Shown: piece by piece, positions 1 through 10,669 of the stretch | How positions within the stretch are numbered: the stretch's first letter is position 1 | Layout: each line of letters begins with the position of its first letter | NCBI GenBank assembly: GCA_026018925.1 | Contig: JAKSZU010000016.1 | Span: forward strand, 77,014,059-77,078,058 | Direction: 5' to 3' | Length of the DNA: 64,000 bases | Source of the DNA: Tupaia tana | Taxonomy: Eukaryota; Chordata; Mammalia; Scandentia; Tupaiidae | The notes under the pieces: model-generated | What the model was told of the DNA's origin: nothing | The model's input: only the letters and a program-made list of their open reading frames with translations | Databases searched by the model: none | Translations under genes and position numbers: made by a program

Positions 1-74
1 AAAGTCCAAGACTCCAACTGAAGTCAACCACATGGGAGTTCAGTGCCTTAATCACAGTGGCACCTGCTGGCTCC
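1..74 (-). repeat. tRNA-derived SINE, head part, cut by window edge
   Basis: The minus-strand end of a SINE-A-like element. The reverse complement begins GGAGCCAGCAGGTGCCACTG and keeps the degenerate tRNA A-box region. The body lies outside the window to the left. Confidence 0.8.
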
Positions 75-84
75 AGAAAATATT

Positions 85-763
85 TTTTAAAAACTCGTAT
101 CATATTTCTAGATATGAAAACTACAATGTGTGAGATAAGATTAATGGAAGACTGTTATCTGCCATTAACTGTTCAGAAGGTAGAACAGTTAAAATTACAC
201 AAAATGAGACTATAAAGACAAGTATTTTAAAAAATGAATGAATTTGAGTTTATGAAGTAAAGAAGAGCAGGAAGAATATTTGACAAAATAATAAAAACTT
301 TTCCAAATTTGCCAAATACTTTAAATTTCAAGAAACCTAGTAAATTCTAGGTTTCTGAGAATGAAAAGTATGAAGGCATCCCATAATCAGATTCCCCAAA
401 ATCAGTGTTAAAGATATATAAGTTAAAAAATTTCAGACTTAAAAGCTGCCAGAGGCCAAAACACATGTTGAAAACAGGACAAAGAAAAGGATAACAGATT
501 TCTCATCAGAAATAGCACAAGTTAGTAGGAGGTGAACTAGTGAAAGAAAAAAAATCTTAATGTAGACTTTGCATAGTGAAAATACCTTTCCAAAGGGAAA
601 GTAAATAAAGACTTTTCAGACACAGAATGACTGAAACATATCATTAACATGCATAAAACAAGATACATTAATAGAAGTCCTTCAAGAAGAAAAAAGTAAT
701 ACCAAGTGGAAATATGAATCAACACAATGCAGTAAAAACACCTGAAATTAAAACTACATGGTT
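85..763 (+). mobile_element. Old L1 (L1M/HAL1-like) fragment, part 1
   Basis: A-rich sequence with the signature of old mammalian L1: 'cagatttctcatcagaaa', 'gaaataaagacttttcagac'-like text and 'ccaagtggaaatatgaatc'. It carries many stops and indels and no long reading frame. The same element appears to resume after each SINE insertion up to about 3388, so it predates the SINEs. Confidence 0.6.
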
Positions 764-1033
764 GGCAACCAGCAGTTAGCGTAATGGCTATGTCGCTGGA
801 CTCCCACGTAGTCGACCGCGGTTCGCGTCTCGGACCCGGTGGCTTACAACTCACGCCAGGCGCGTGTGCGTGCGTGCCCAAGATCCCGAGAGGAGAATGG
901 AGGAGAAGGGATTGTGGCGTGGCCATCCCCCCTGGGGGATGATTTCTCGCTTTCTGTCTCTATGTCTCTCTCTGTCTGTTTGGCGAGCGCACGCGCCCTA
1001 TAGCGAAAAACCTCTCAAAAAAAAAAAAAAAAA
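764..1033 (+). repeat. SINE-A, full length, young
   Basis: Full copy: tRNA-like head with A box (TAGCGTAATGG) and a B-box-like GGTTCGCGTC, body with GAGAGGAGAATGGAGGAGAA, tail CCCTATAGCGAAAAACCTCT and poly(A). It is flanked by a perfect repeat AAACTACATGGTT at 751-763 and at about 1031-1043. The intact CpGs and perfect target-site duplication indicate a recent insertion into the L1. Confidence 0.92.
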
Positions 1034-1090
1034 CTACATGGTTAAATATATAATTTTTAAAAAACAAATCATTTTAAAGGACAAATGACC

Positions 1091-1346
1091 TTGGGATAGC
1101 AGGTGGCATGGAGGTTAAGGGACTGGTCCCAAATGGCCAGCTGTGTGGTTTGAGTCTAGCACCTGACAGCTTGAGAACCGTAGGGGGCACATGTGTTTGC
1201 GTGTCTAAAATCCTGAGAGGAAACCTGAGGAGAAGGGATTGAAGTGTGACAATCCTCCCTGGGGGATAATTTCTCACTCCTCCCCCGTGTGTCTCTATCT
1301 AGCAAGTTCATGCACCCTATTGCAAAAAAAAAAAAAAAAAAAAAAA
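1091..1346 (+). repeat. SINE (older SINE-A relative)
   Basis: Same order of head, body, pyrimidine tract, TGCACCCTATTGCAAAA tail and a 22+ nt poly(A). It is more diverged than the copy just upstream: the head reads GGATAGCAGGTGGCATGG and several CpGs are lost. It sits in the same L1 host. Confidence 0.85.
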
Positions 1347-1735
1347 GACTTTTATAAGAAAAATATTTATAACATAGGATGGAGTTTACAGCTTGTAAAG
1401 GTAAAACGTGTGACAGTAATAGCCAAAGGTTGAGAGCAGAGAAACAGAAGTACACTTTGTGCAGTTCTTATACTATACATGAAGTAGCATAACATCACTT
1501 GATGATAGCTGATAAATTTAAAATATATACTAGAAACCCTAGATACATCATTACAACTAAAAAGAGGGAATCTATAGTGAAAATGCCACAAAGAAATAAA
1601 GTAAAATCATAAAAAATTCAACTAATCCAAAATAAGGCAGAAGAAAAGGAAAAAAACAAAACAAAGAACAGATGGAACAAATAGGGGAAAACACACAGAA
1701 GGATAATAGATTTAAGACCAACTATGTCATTTATT
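1347..1735 (+). mobile_element. Old L1 fragment, part 2
   Basis: Continues the L1-type text after the SINE ('actagaaaccctagatacatc', then 'ctaatccaaaataaggcaga'), as in old L1 elements upstream of the endonuclease domain. Degenerate, no open reading frame. About 320 bp after it (1736-2056) I see no recognisable repeat or gene. Confidence 0.55.
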
Positions 1736-2056
1736 TTTATGTTTTTAGAAGTTTACTTATTTAATTTCTTTAATGAAGAAGAGAGTTTAATGATATAGAA
1801 ACTCAGTATATAGTTGTAAATACCAGATATAGTGCATGTAAAAGAGGAGGGTCTGAGGAAGGACATTTAGAAGAAAAATAGGGAGGCAAAGCCTTAATGG
1901 CACAAAGAAATGTGGTATTATCTATTGAAGATATTTTGTAGTTTTATCAACTGTACTAGGGAGAAATGTTCACCTGTTAAAATATCCATTTTGTAAGCCA
2001 AAGAATAATGTGATTGAATGCATAAAGGAAAGTGAAATAAAAAAAGAAGAATGTGC

Positions 2057-2320
2057 TGGGACCAGCAGTTAGCATAATGGCTATGTCGCTGGACTCCCGT
2101 GTAGTTGACCGCGGTTCGAGTCCCGGACCCGGAGGCTTAAACTCACGCCGGGCACGTGTACGTGCGTGCCCAAGATCCTGAGAGGAGAATGGAGGAGAAG
2201 GGATTGCAGCGTGGCCATCCCCCCAGGGGGTGATTTCTTGCTTGTTTTCTGTCTCTCTGTCTCTGTCTGGCGAGCGCACACGCCCTATAGCAAAACCTCT
2301 CCAAAAACAAAAAGAAAGAT
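2057..2320 (+). repeat. SINE-A, full length, young
   Basis: Near-canonical copy starting GGGACCAGCAGTTAGCATAATGG with B box GGTTCGAGTCC and tail CCCTATAGCAAAACCTCTCC. Flanked by a target-site duplication AAAAAAGAAGAATGTGC ending near 2056 and repeated at 2321-2337. Confidence 0.92.
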
Positions 2321-2324
2321 AAAA

Positions 2325-2422
2325 AAGAAGAATGTGCATGCAAGAGAGAGACAAGCACCCTTGAAAGTCTTATTACACCGTGATCTCCTTCCCTCAACTT
2401 TTCCAGCTAGTCAGTATCTTGG

Positions 2423-2453
<31 letters not shown>

Positions 2454-2575
2454 ACGGGTGTGTTTCTGGTTGACTAAGGATCTGAACCTGCAGTCAGACA
2501 TGTGGCTTCCAGCACTTTGTATCAGTATGCTACTTCCTGTGCTCCCACAGCTGGCATAAAAATAAACTAATCATA
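2325..2575 (-). repeat. Possible SINE-C-like remnant containing (AC)n
   Basis: The reverse complement of the right part (GCCAGCTGTGGGAGCACAGG then TCCTTAGTCAACC) looks like a decayed tRNA-SINE head, and the left part is GA-rich. Similarity to the SINE-C copy at 17590 is weak. The interval interrupts the L1. Confidence 0.35.
2424..2454. repeat. (AC)n microsatellite
   Basis: About 15 uninterrupted AC units. Confidence 0.97.
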
Positions 2576-2579
2576 TTAA

Positions 2580-3388
2580 ATGTAAATAATATAAAAGCAG
2601 AGATCAAATTGAATCACAAACAAGACCCAACAAACAAGACCCTGTTTACTTTAAATATAAAAGTATAACTAGGTTGAAAGTTGAAATATGGAAAAAGATA
2701 TACATGACAATACTAATCAAAACAAAAAAGAAAAAACTAGACTGGCTATATAAATAGCAGACTAAGAAGATTTTTGTTCATGGACTATTTTTGGTGTTAA
2801 GGACTGTCATTTAACAACAATAAATGAGTCTATTCATCAAAAGACATATCAGTCTAAATATGTATGCATCTAATATAAAATCTTTAAAATAGTATACATG
2901 TAAGGTAACTAGAGACTGCAAGGAGAAATCAACAAATCCTCAATTATAATAGGAGATTTCAATACTTCTAAATCAATGAGTGATAAAACAAGCAGACAGG
3001 AAATTGGTAAGGGTATAGATGATTTTAACAATCTAATAATTGAGCTGAGCTGGTGTACCCTTATAGAACACTCTATCCAACAAGGAACACACATTATTTT
3101 GTCAAATAGTCATGGAATGTTTATAAGATACACCATATTATAGGCCCTAAAACAAATCTCAGTACCTTAAAAAGGATCAGGCCACTAAAAAGCATTTCTA
3201 TATTACATTTTAATTATGTCAAATTCAATAACAAAAGATCTCCGGAAAGTCCTCAAATATTTTCACACTAAATAACCTATATGGTCATCAGAAAAGTCAT
3301 GATGCATTTTGGCATGGAAGAAAATATACCATGACTTTTCTGACAACCCAATACTTCTAAATATTCTATGGCTCAAAGAATACATTAA
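2580..3388 (+). mobile_element. Old L1 fragment, ORF2 endonuclease region
   Basis: Degenerate text matching the L1 ORF2 endonuclease coding region: 'ataataggagatttcaatac', 'acactctatccaacaag', 'taggccctaaaacaaatctc'. Stops occur in all frames. It is split by a MITE at 3280-3351 and abuts the poly(A) end of the RPL7 retrocopy on the right. Confidence 0.65.
3280..3351. mobile_element. MITE-A copy 1 (MADE1-like mariner MITE)
   Basis: A 72-bp near-palindrome. Left end TATGGTCATCAGAAAAGTCA, right end the inverse of TTGGGTTGTCAGAAAAGTCA. The TIRs are about 28 bp long. A TA dinucleotide flanks both sides (3278-3279 and 3352-3353), the duplication expected of Tc1/mariner transposition. Inserted into L1. 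Two more copies lie at 8897 and 27198. It has no coding capacity, so it would have depended on a mariner transposase elsewhere. Confidence 0.85.
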
Positions 3389-4246
3389 TTTTTTTTTTTT
3401 AAATTGCAGTCTGAAAACAGTTACTATATTTATTTACTGACCAGATCACAAAAACAATCATGGTGGATACCTTAGTTTATCCTTCTAATAAATCTGTTAA
3501 ACTGGTCTTCCCTGTTGCTGGCATCTTTACCTTCTACAAAAATGAGTTGCCTTTTTCTTCATTCCACCTCGTGAAGAAGATCATTTGAAGGGCCACAGGA
3601 AGTTATTTGCTTCTTTGAAGTGTTTTCCAACAGTATAGATTTCATGAATCAGATCCTCCATGCAGATGATGCCAAATTTACCAAGAGATCGAGCAATCAA
3701 AGAGTTAATGATTTTGCCATAGCCATGCTTGTAGATCAGTTCATTTACTGACTGCAGATTCCAGTACCCCCATGCAATATGTGGTTCCACAATTCTCAGC
3801 CTGTTAATTGAGGCTTTGTTAAGCTTAACAAAGGTGCCATTGGAGATCTGGCGAAAAGGAAGAAGCTGCAACACCTTTTGAACCTTTGGGCTCACTCCAT
3901 CGATACCTCTGATCCTGATGACAAATGCCAATTTGGGTTCTGCAGGTACATAGAAGTTGTCAGCTTTTCTTGCCGTCCTGGCCATGGGAATCTCAGTTCT
4001 GTACATCTGTCTATATCCTTATGATAGTGCTCAGCTTTTTCATAGATAAGCTTCCTCCTTACCTTTTGAAGCATCTTTTGAGCAAACTTCTTTCTCAGGT
4101 GCTTGATCTCCAGTTCTGCAAAATTCCTTCGCTGTTTCTTAAGGATTTCTGGCACCACAGGAACCTTTTTCTTGGTTTCTGCCCCAGCAGAAATCTTCTT
4201 TTCCTTCTCTTGAATGCCCTCCATTGTTGCAGCTGAAAAAGAAGAA
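3389..4246 (-). pseudogene. RPL7: RPL7 processed pseudogene
   Basis: Retrocopy of the mRNA for ribosomal protein L7 (large-subunit protein uL30). On the minus strand the start codon is at 4224-4222, preceded by a pyrimidine-rich 5' UTR remnant. The family text is clear: [20 protein letters not shown] near the N terminus, then [40 protein letters not shown] and [20 protein letters not shown]. It has no introns. A 3' UTR remnant (3401-3471) and poly(A) (poly-T at 3389-3400) follow the original stop at 3474-3472. It is broken by a 1-nt frameshift near 4015, an in-frame loss of about 8 codons near 3700-3712 (the KKRIALTDN region), a premature TGA at 3583-3581, and an extra T near 3542. No clear target-site duplication was found. 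It is not expected to make protein and is unrelated to the host gene. Confidence 0.95.
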
Positions 4247-4269
4247 GGAAGAAATTTTTAAAAATCCTT

Positions 4270-5260
4270 TATTCAGGTTATCTCTAGGTAGAAATCCAGG
4301 CCTCTTGGGGAAACCATAGGGTACATCATCAACCACCAAGTCAGGGGTTGCTTTGTTACCCGATGCTTACAGAAGTTGGGAATTAATGTCCACTCAGAGA
4401 CTTGCCGATTGGAGGCCATGAAGAATGTATTTCCTGACAGAAAGAGTGAAAAACTGGATACGGAGGGGTGTAGGTATAATTCTCAGGCAAGCCACATTCT
4501 TGGGCCTCATTGGAGTTTTCATGCAATAGTGGGAACAGTGCAAACTAAGATTTAGGATATTGGGTTTTTATTTAAACTCATTCCTTCATATGTAACCTTT
4601 GTTCCTGGGTCTCAGCTTTCTCACATGTGGATTGATGATGTTGAACAGCAATGTGGAATTGAATTGTATAATAGATGGGTTGTTGGAGATCAATTAGGCC
4701 AATAAGTTTGAATTACTTTTCTTTAAACACAAGGTAGCTTCTAGGTGGTTGTGTAATACCAACACAGTCCCCAGAGTGTAAGTAGTAATGCCAGCCATTT
4801 TCCCCATTCAAGAAAACACTGGAAAACCAGTGAGCAATGAAAGTGACTCTGCTGTAGTGTATATTTGAATAAACAATTTATAAAATTTGGCTCAAATGCA
4901 TAAAGTATGTTATTAGTTGTAACAATGTATTTCAACTGGTTTTGCAAAGTCAAAATTGTGAATTCCTTCTCTGTGCTATATTACAGATGAAGAAACTGAG
5001 GATGAAAAGAGATAGGGTTAATTTTTCACTATGTGGTTAATGCCCATGATAAGATGTGATGAGTCCAACTTTTCTTCCAGACCTAGGGATGTTTCCACTA
5101 CACAGTCCTATTTCCTTCTAGGTTGTTTGTGATTAATAATAATGGGATGATGACTGATAATGATGATGAATTCAGGGACCTTGCCCACTTTATCTTTGCA
5201 CACTAGGACCTAGCTAGTGCAGCAGCATAATGAATATGTGTTGGATGAGTGGATAATGTA
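4270..5260. other. GRIN2A intron, no recognised feature
   Basis: Ordinary A/T-leaning intronic sequence. I see no exon-like reading frame with splice sites and no repeat I can name. Confidence 0.5.
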
Positions 5261-5267
5261 ACCTCTA

Positions 5268-5485
5268 GCCAAGCACGGGTTCTGATATAGGTGCTCTGTT
5301 AAGTTTTACATGCACCCTCTTACTTTATTCTCATGATTCTGTAGAATAGGTTGTATTGTTAATCCCATTTTCATTAGAGAGAAGAATCTCAGAGACAAAC
5401 ATGATTCTCCCAAGGTAACCGAGTGGTAAAATCAGGACCATGCTGGCCCGTCTGACGTCAGCACCAGATCCTTTCATTCTCTGGC
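5268..5485 (-). repeat. MIR fragment
   Basis: Reads in the reverse sense of MIR: TTACTTTATTCTCATGATTC, 'aatcccattttcattagag', 'ctcccaaggtaaccgagtgg'. Strongly diverged. Confidence 0.7.
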
Positions 5486-5489
5486 TTCT

Positions 5490-6365
5490 CAGGGGAAAGA
5501 GGAGGCTGCAGGTGTGTTTTTACTAGGCCCTAGGGAAGTCTTCCAGTACTATAAATTCTATATAAAGATCCTCTCATGTGGGAAAGAGTTATTTGCTTGT
5601 CTTAAGAGTTAATTTATCATGAAAGGGTGATTGATGAGAATTTGTATTACAAACGACAAAACCTTTCTGAAAATATTAATAATCTCACCATCAATATCAA
5701 TTATTATTATTGTCAGTATCGTAGGGATCTGTGTTTGGCATTACTAGCGATGAAGGCGAGAACAAAGGGATAAGTGGCCTTTTCTGGGAGAATATTTATG
5801 AGAATAGTCAGAAGCTCAATTGCAGAGTCATCAAATCTGTTTAAATTAGTTCTAGAATGAGTCCCTTGAGATTCTGTGCATCTCTGAGGAGGGCCAATAA
5901 ATTTTAACTGCATACAAAGAACTGAGCAAAAATATCAGTAAAAGAATCTCAGTAATTCTGATGGGGCAGAAGGAAGGAAATAAAAGGCAGAAAGAAAGAA
6001 GGAAGCCAAGATTTAATTTTGATACTGGGCAAAAGCCAGTTGATAATAGAATTGATACACTGTATGTTACAGTGTTCAGTTCATGCATGTACAAGACCAG
6101 GCCACTGTAAATATTTTCCATTCAGTATAAGAAATGGTGGGAGGAGGAGAGAATCCATCATCCTTCTGAACTATATATTTGAGTTTAAATTTTGTCTTGA
6201 GTTTAATTAATCTTCTGCTTTCAAAAACAGAGCATTTCTAAAATAGACACAGCTCTGAATGCAGGACTAGGAGAACATGTTTGTCTTCAGCCAACTACAT
6301 GAAAGCAAAACAAAACAAAACAGAATAAAAAACAGTCCCCTTGCTTCTGTACCATATTCATACTC
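5490..6365. other. Intron, no recognised feature
   Basis: No gene or nameable repeat seen. It contains short A-rich and GAAGGAAA runs only, plus an (AAAAC)n-like stretch near 6306-6335. Confidence 0.45.
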
Positions 6366-6369
6366 TGCT

Positions 6370-7165
6370 TGAGATTCATTTTTTTATTTGCTGAAACACT
6401 CATGTGTTCATTGATTCACGTATTCAACACTCAGCTATTGAGTACTTACTACGAGAGAGGCCTTAGTACAAGACACATCCAGGGATGCATAGAGCAGACA
6501 AGACTCTGTGCCTAAAGCTCCAGTTCCAGTGGGGAAGGCCAAAAATAATGAATATACTTGGGACCAGCAGATGGAGTAATGGTTACATCACTGTACTCCC
6601 ATGTGGTTCACTGTGGTTCGAGTCCCAGACTGGTGGCTTGAAACTTATGCTGGGTGTGTGTGTGTGTGTGCTCAAAATCCTGAGAGGAGAATGGCAGAGA
6701 AGGGATTGAGGCATAGCCATCCCCCCACTGGGAGTGATTTCTTGCTTTCTGTCTCTCTGTCTCTCTGGTGAGTGCATGTACCTCATAGCAAAAATCTCTC
6801 TTAAAAAAATTAATGTACTCAATGTCAAGTAGGTATTGATAGAATATGGGAAGAGAAACAGGGCACAGTAAGAGGATACAGAAGGAAGGAGGTTTAGTTG
6901 AGATAGAATGGTTGGAAGAGTGAAATTTTGGCAAATACTTGATAATCTGGAAAAAGAGGATTCTGGAGCAGCAATGCAAAGGCCTGGAATTAAGAAATTT
7001 CTTGGAGGGTTTGAAGAGCAGCAAGACAGTCAGAATGGCAAAAGCAAAGTGGGCGAATAGGACATGAGTTTGGAGAGGTGGGCCAAGTCCTATAAGGCCT
7101 TAGAGGCCTAGTGAGGGCTTGAGATTTTCTTGAAAGTGTTATGAAAAGTTACTGTGAGTATTAGT
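6370..7165 (-). mobile_element. L2 (LINE2) fragment interrupted by a SINE
   Basis: Reverse-sense L2 3' end (a run of 'attcaacactcagctattgag' type), then after the SINE at 6559-6809 'gcaatgcaaaggcctggaat' and 'gtcctataaggccttagagg', which are the reverse complement of conserved L2 text. Old and decayed. Confidence 0.7.
6559..6809 (+). repeat. SINE-A, diverged
   Basis: Starts GGGACCAGCAGATGGAGTAA, B box GGTTCGAGTCC, body GAGAGGAGAATGGCAGAGAA, tail CATAGCAAAAATCTCTC. It includes a short GT run at 6655-6670. Imperfect duplication around AATAATGAATATACT / AATTAATGTACT. Confidence 0.88.
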
Positions 7166-7179
7166 TACCGTGGTAACCC

Positions 7180-7690
7180 CTGAACTTGCACAGTTGTATC
7201 TGGATTCTCATTCGCTTTTTCTTTTCCCAGTGACATTTCGTCTCCTGTTAGAAATGAGTTTTGTTTCCCAGATTCCCTCCCTCTTCCACCATCATGCAGG
7301 CTTGGGTGGGTGGTCCTATTTGAGAACAGCCAGTTAGAGCAATCCCTTCATCTCACTGCAGTAATTGTTACAGGAATGGACCCATGATCTAAGCTGGTCT
7401 TATAGAGAGAATTTCAGGGCTATTTGATATACACAACTGTGCAAATATAATCCCGAGAGTTCTGCTGCCATTTTTCTACAATAAAAGGACCCAGGCTGAG
7501 GATATGGACAACTCACACATGGAACAGAACTAAGAGAATTATGGTACGAGAATGAGCCAAAGTCATGATCGAATTGTACCTAAAGTCTACCCTAGCATTG
7601 ATCTTTTCAGGTGTTAACCTCAAGCTCTCTAAATTGTTTAAGTTGGTTTCTGTTCAGTGCAACCAAAAGAACTATGGTGATCATGGTATT
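7180..7690 (+). repeat. Possible degraded LTR or ancient repeat
   Basis: The final part ('aagttggtttctgttcagtg', 'caaccaaaagaactatggtg') resembles the 3' end of a dispersed mammalian element often annotated as an LTR. I cannot name the family and the left edge is uncertain. Confidence 0.35.
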
Positions 7691-7954
7691 TGACAGCCAA
7701 TTCGTAGCATCATGCTAATTAGTTGATATATTATACCCTTTAAGTTACATGCTGCATTTAACAAAGCCAAATTTGACCAGCAAAGGGATATTATATATAA
7801 GAATTTTAGAAATACTGTTTTATACAAGATATTTTGGGTTTTAATTCCAGACAGAAGACTCCTTGATGGATATAATTTGTGGTCAGCATTCATTTGTAGC
7901 ACTTGGAAGATACAACCCTACATCCAGATAAAAGCCTACATCAGAGTCCAGTTT

Positions 7955-8135
7955 TTTTCTGCCACTTATTAACCATGAGACCATAAGCAATTAATACACC
8001 TGGACCTCATTTTGCCATCAACAATGTGAAAATAATGCTTGTCCCTAATAATAGTGTGTGTGGGGGGGTGAAAATTAAATAGGGAATGTAAAGCATTTAG
8101 ATCAGTCTTGGCATCTAGTATGTGACCTATGAAGT
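7955..8135 (+). repeat. MIR
   Basis: Forward MIR order: 'gccacttattaaccatgaga', 'acctcattttgccatcaaca', 'gaaaataatgcttgtcccta', 'gtaaagcatttagatcagtc'. Confidence 0.75.
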
Positions 8136-8139
8136 TAGT

Positions 8140-8630
8140 TTTTATATAAAGATATAATTCATAATTCTCAGAATAACCAAAGAAAGTGAAGCAAAAATGC
8201 CACATAGATGGCAGGATTTCTCTGCATAGCTTAATTAAATATGTTTCATTATTCTAAATCCCTGGGGCTTTTAAAGGAAAAGTGATTTTTAAAAATTTTG
8301 GAGATTCTCATTAAGAGAGTGAGGAAAAGATACTTTAGGCAGGAATATAGGAGGAGTAAATGGTGAAATCACGAAGCAGAATGCAAGAGTGTTAACGTTA
8401 ACTTGCTCCTTAAGAGTAAATACACTTTCCAAAGGATTTTTTTTTAATGTCAGAAAAACTTGGATCCTGTAGAAGAATGAGATACTGCCATGTATTACTT
8501 AATAAAAACTTGGAGTATGATCTTTAACTCCAGTAAAATGATCTTTGGTTCACAAAAAATAAAGTGTAAAAGTTGTGTAGGTTAGAGTTGAGGTGATAGA
8601 GTAACAGTACATTCCATGGCCTCGGCTCTA
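8140..8630. other. Intron, no recognised feature
   Basis: Nothing nameable seen; a short poly-T run at about 8440-8450. Confidence 0.45.
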
Positions 8631-8632
8631 TC

Positions 8633-8735
8633 TAGCTACAAGATAGGTGGCATTATTCTCCTTTTACATATGAGAACATTGAGACTCCAGAAAGCTACTG
8701 AGCAGGCCAAGCGCAGGCAATTAGTGCACACAGCC
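8633..8735 (-). repeat. MIR fragment
   Basis: Reverse MIR text: 'ataggtggcattattctcct', 'ttacatatgagaacattgag', then a weak match to the 'ccaaggtcacacag' segment. Confidence 0.55.
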
Positions 8736-8896
8736 ACAATTGCATTTACACGCTCACCTGAAGAGTTTGTCTAGTGCTCATTTACAAACCCTGCAGGGGA
8801 TATTCCGGTGGAAAAAAATGAAGTATGGTCCCTACTATCTTCCTGGGGTTATAGTCTTAACAGGGAATTTAGATAAAAATGACTAAGAAGTGAAAT

Positions 8897-8951
8897 ATTG
8901 GTCATTAGGAAAGTCATGATGCATTTTTGCCATGACTTTCCCAATGACATA
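8897..8951. mobile_element. MITE-A copy 2, internally deleted
   Basis: A 54-55 bp palindrome. Left arm TTGGTCATTAGGAAAGTCAT, right arm inverse of TATGTCATTGGGAAAGTCAT, centre GATGCATTTTTGC. It shares the AAAGTCATGATGCAT core with the copies at 3280 and 27198. The outer ends are diverged, so the TA duplication is not certain. Confidence 0.75.
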
Positions 8952-8964
8952 CATAAAATAATAT

Positions 8965-9225
8965 GTAAAAATTATAACCTAATACATAAAATAATATGCG
9001 TGCTTTAAGGGGAAGATATGGGGTTCTGGATGAAAGACATCAAGAATGGCAGGGATGCTTCTCATCATAGGTGGATGGATAACGCCTCTCTGAGGAGGTG
9101 ACATTTTTAACCAAAAACTGCAAGATGAGGAATCAGCCACAAGATTAGCAAAAGGAAACCATTGCACACAAAGGAAATAGAATGTGCAAAGTCCCTGAGG
9201 CAGAAAAAAAAAAAGACATTGGCAT
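8965..9225 (-). mobile_element. L2 fragment
   Basis: Reverse-sense L2: 'cctctctgaggaggtgacat' and 'atgtgcaaagtccctgaggc', the inverse of the conserved 'cctcagggcctttgcacatg' L2 segment. Confidence 0.65.
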
Positions 9226-9229
9226 TTAT

Positions 9230-9888
9230 AAAAAAAATTGGGGGAAAAGAAAAGAAAAAAATGCAACATGGTAGAAGTCTTTCTACCTTCAAAGACTATG
9301 CTCTTAGCCATTGAGCAACACTTCCTCTACAGAAGGGAATGTTGAATGTCTGAAAGTCAAGATAGATGATGAACAGTGGATGTTAAAGGGATGCTCACTA
9401 TTTTCTCACATAAATTACTTAATCCTACAGAAAATAGTTCCTTTTGGACATTATCTGACCAACCCCATCCCTGCCCTGTTAAAGCTAGAGGGGTATTTGA
9501 AGGGCTTTCTTATGGAATGTGGTTGCGGAGAGGGAAGAAACTGATGGGAATGAGGTCATGCCTTGGAGAGGTAGAAAAAGAGAGGATGGTGGAGAAAGAC
9601 CTGGGAGTGACTGATGCTCATCAACTTAAGCCAACCCCCAGCTAAGATGCCTTACTGACTAGCTCCCCAGTGGAATACTAGGTGTCTCTATTAATTCACC
9701 ACATCATAGAGGAAATAGAAGGACCATTCATCTCTTTGCAGAGACGCTTAAGGTAGTACCTTTTAGTTCCAAATGGTTTTCATCTCAAGACCTTCTTTCA
9801 AAATGAGAGTCATAGAAGTTAAAAGGAGAAGGATAATACCTCAATTTATAAATGTAGACAAATCCAGAGTGTATTAAAAACTCCCCTT
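9230..9888. other. Intron, no recognised feature
   Basis: Two short open frames overlap at 9311-9645, but there is no conserved protein text, splice context or poly(A). I see no support for a gene. Confidence 0.4.
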
Positions 9889-9890
9889 TT

Positions 9891-10150
9891 GGGGGCCAGC
9901 AGGTAGCATGGTTGTTAAGGTGCTGGACTCCCACATGACTGACCATGGTTTGAATCCCTGATCTGGAGACTTGAAACACGCTGGTCATGTGTGTGTGCAT
10001 GTCCAAAAATCCTGAGAGGGGAATGGAGGAGAAGGGATTGGGGCATGACCAACCTCCTGGGGGGGGTGGTGGTGGTGATTTCTTATTTTCCCTCTGTTTC
10101 TCGCTCTAGCAAGCGCCTGTGCCTTCTGGCAAAAACCTAAAAACAAAACC
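9891..10150 (+). repeat. SINE-A, full length
   Basis: Head GGGGGCCAGCAGGTAGCATGG, B box GGTTTGAATCC, body GAGAGGGGAATGGAGGAGAA, a GGTGGTGGTGGT run, tail CTTCTGGCAAAAACC. Target-site duplication AAAAACTCCCCTTT on both sides (about 9876-9890 and 10152-10166). Confidence 0.9.
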
Positions 10151-10164
10151 AAAAAACTCCCCTT

Positions 10165-10665
10165 TCTGCTTATGATCCTCTTGAGGAATTGGGTGACACT
10201 TACTGTATCATTCGCTTTCACTTTTCCTACTGATTCATGTCATGAAGCTTTGGACTACTTGGGTGGGGGGTGCATGTCAGTGGCATAACAAGATCATCAT
10301 TTTGCCTGGTTATCCTTCTCCATACACATAATAAACAATTATAATAATATATGCAACTTTTTAGATTCAAATACAAAACCTTTAATCCTAATTCTTTGAG
10401 TTAAATGAGGTTATTCCTATTTTTTTAAAAGGAATATAAAGCTATTTATCACAGATTATTTCTATTTTAAAGATAAAGATAATAAAGTTCATGAGAGATG
10501 AGGTAATATAAGCAAAATCATATAAATACACTAACCCAATTCCTATGTCTCCAAATCTAGAAGATAAAGATCGCAAATTACTGAAGGTGCAAGATTGTTC
10601 AACCTCTATCAACAATTTCAGGGAAGAAATAAATTTGTTAATTAATAGCAACTAATAGTTTTAGC
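10165..10665. other. Intron, no recognised feature
   Basis: A/T-rich; nothing nameable seen. Confidence 0.4.
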
Positions 10666-10669
10666 ATTT

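Noticed and set aside
764..840. tRNA-like heads as possible tRNA genes
   Set aside because: They have A and B boxes but lack a full cloverleaf and always continue into the SINE body and poly(A); they are SINE promoters.
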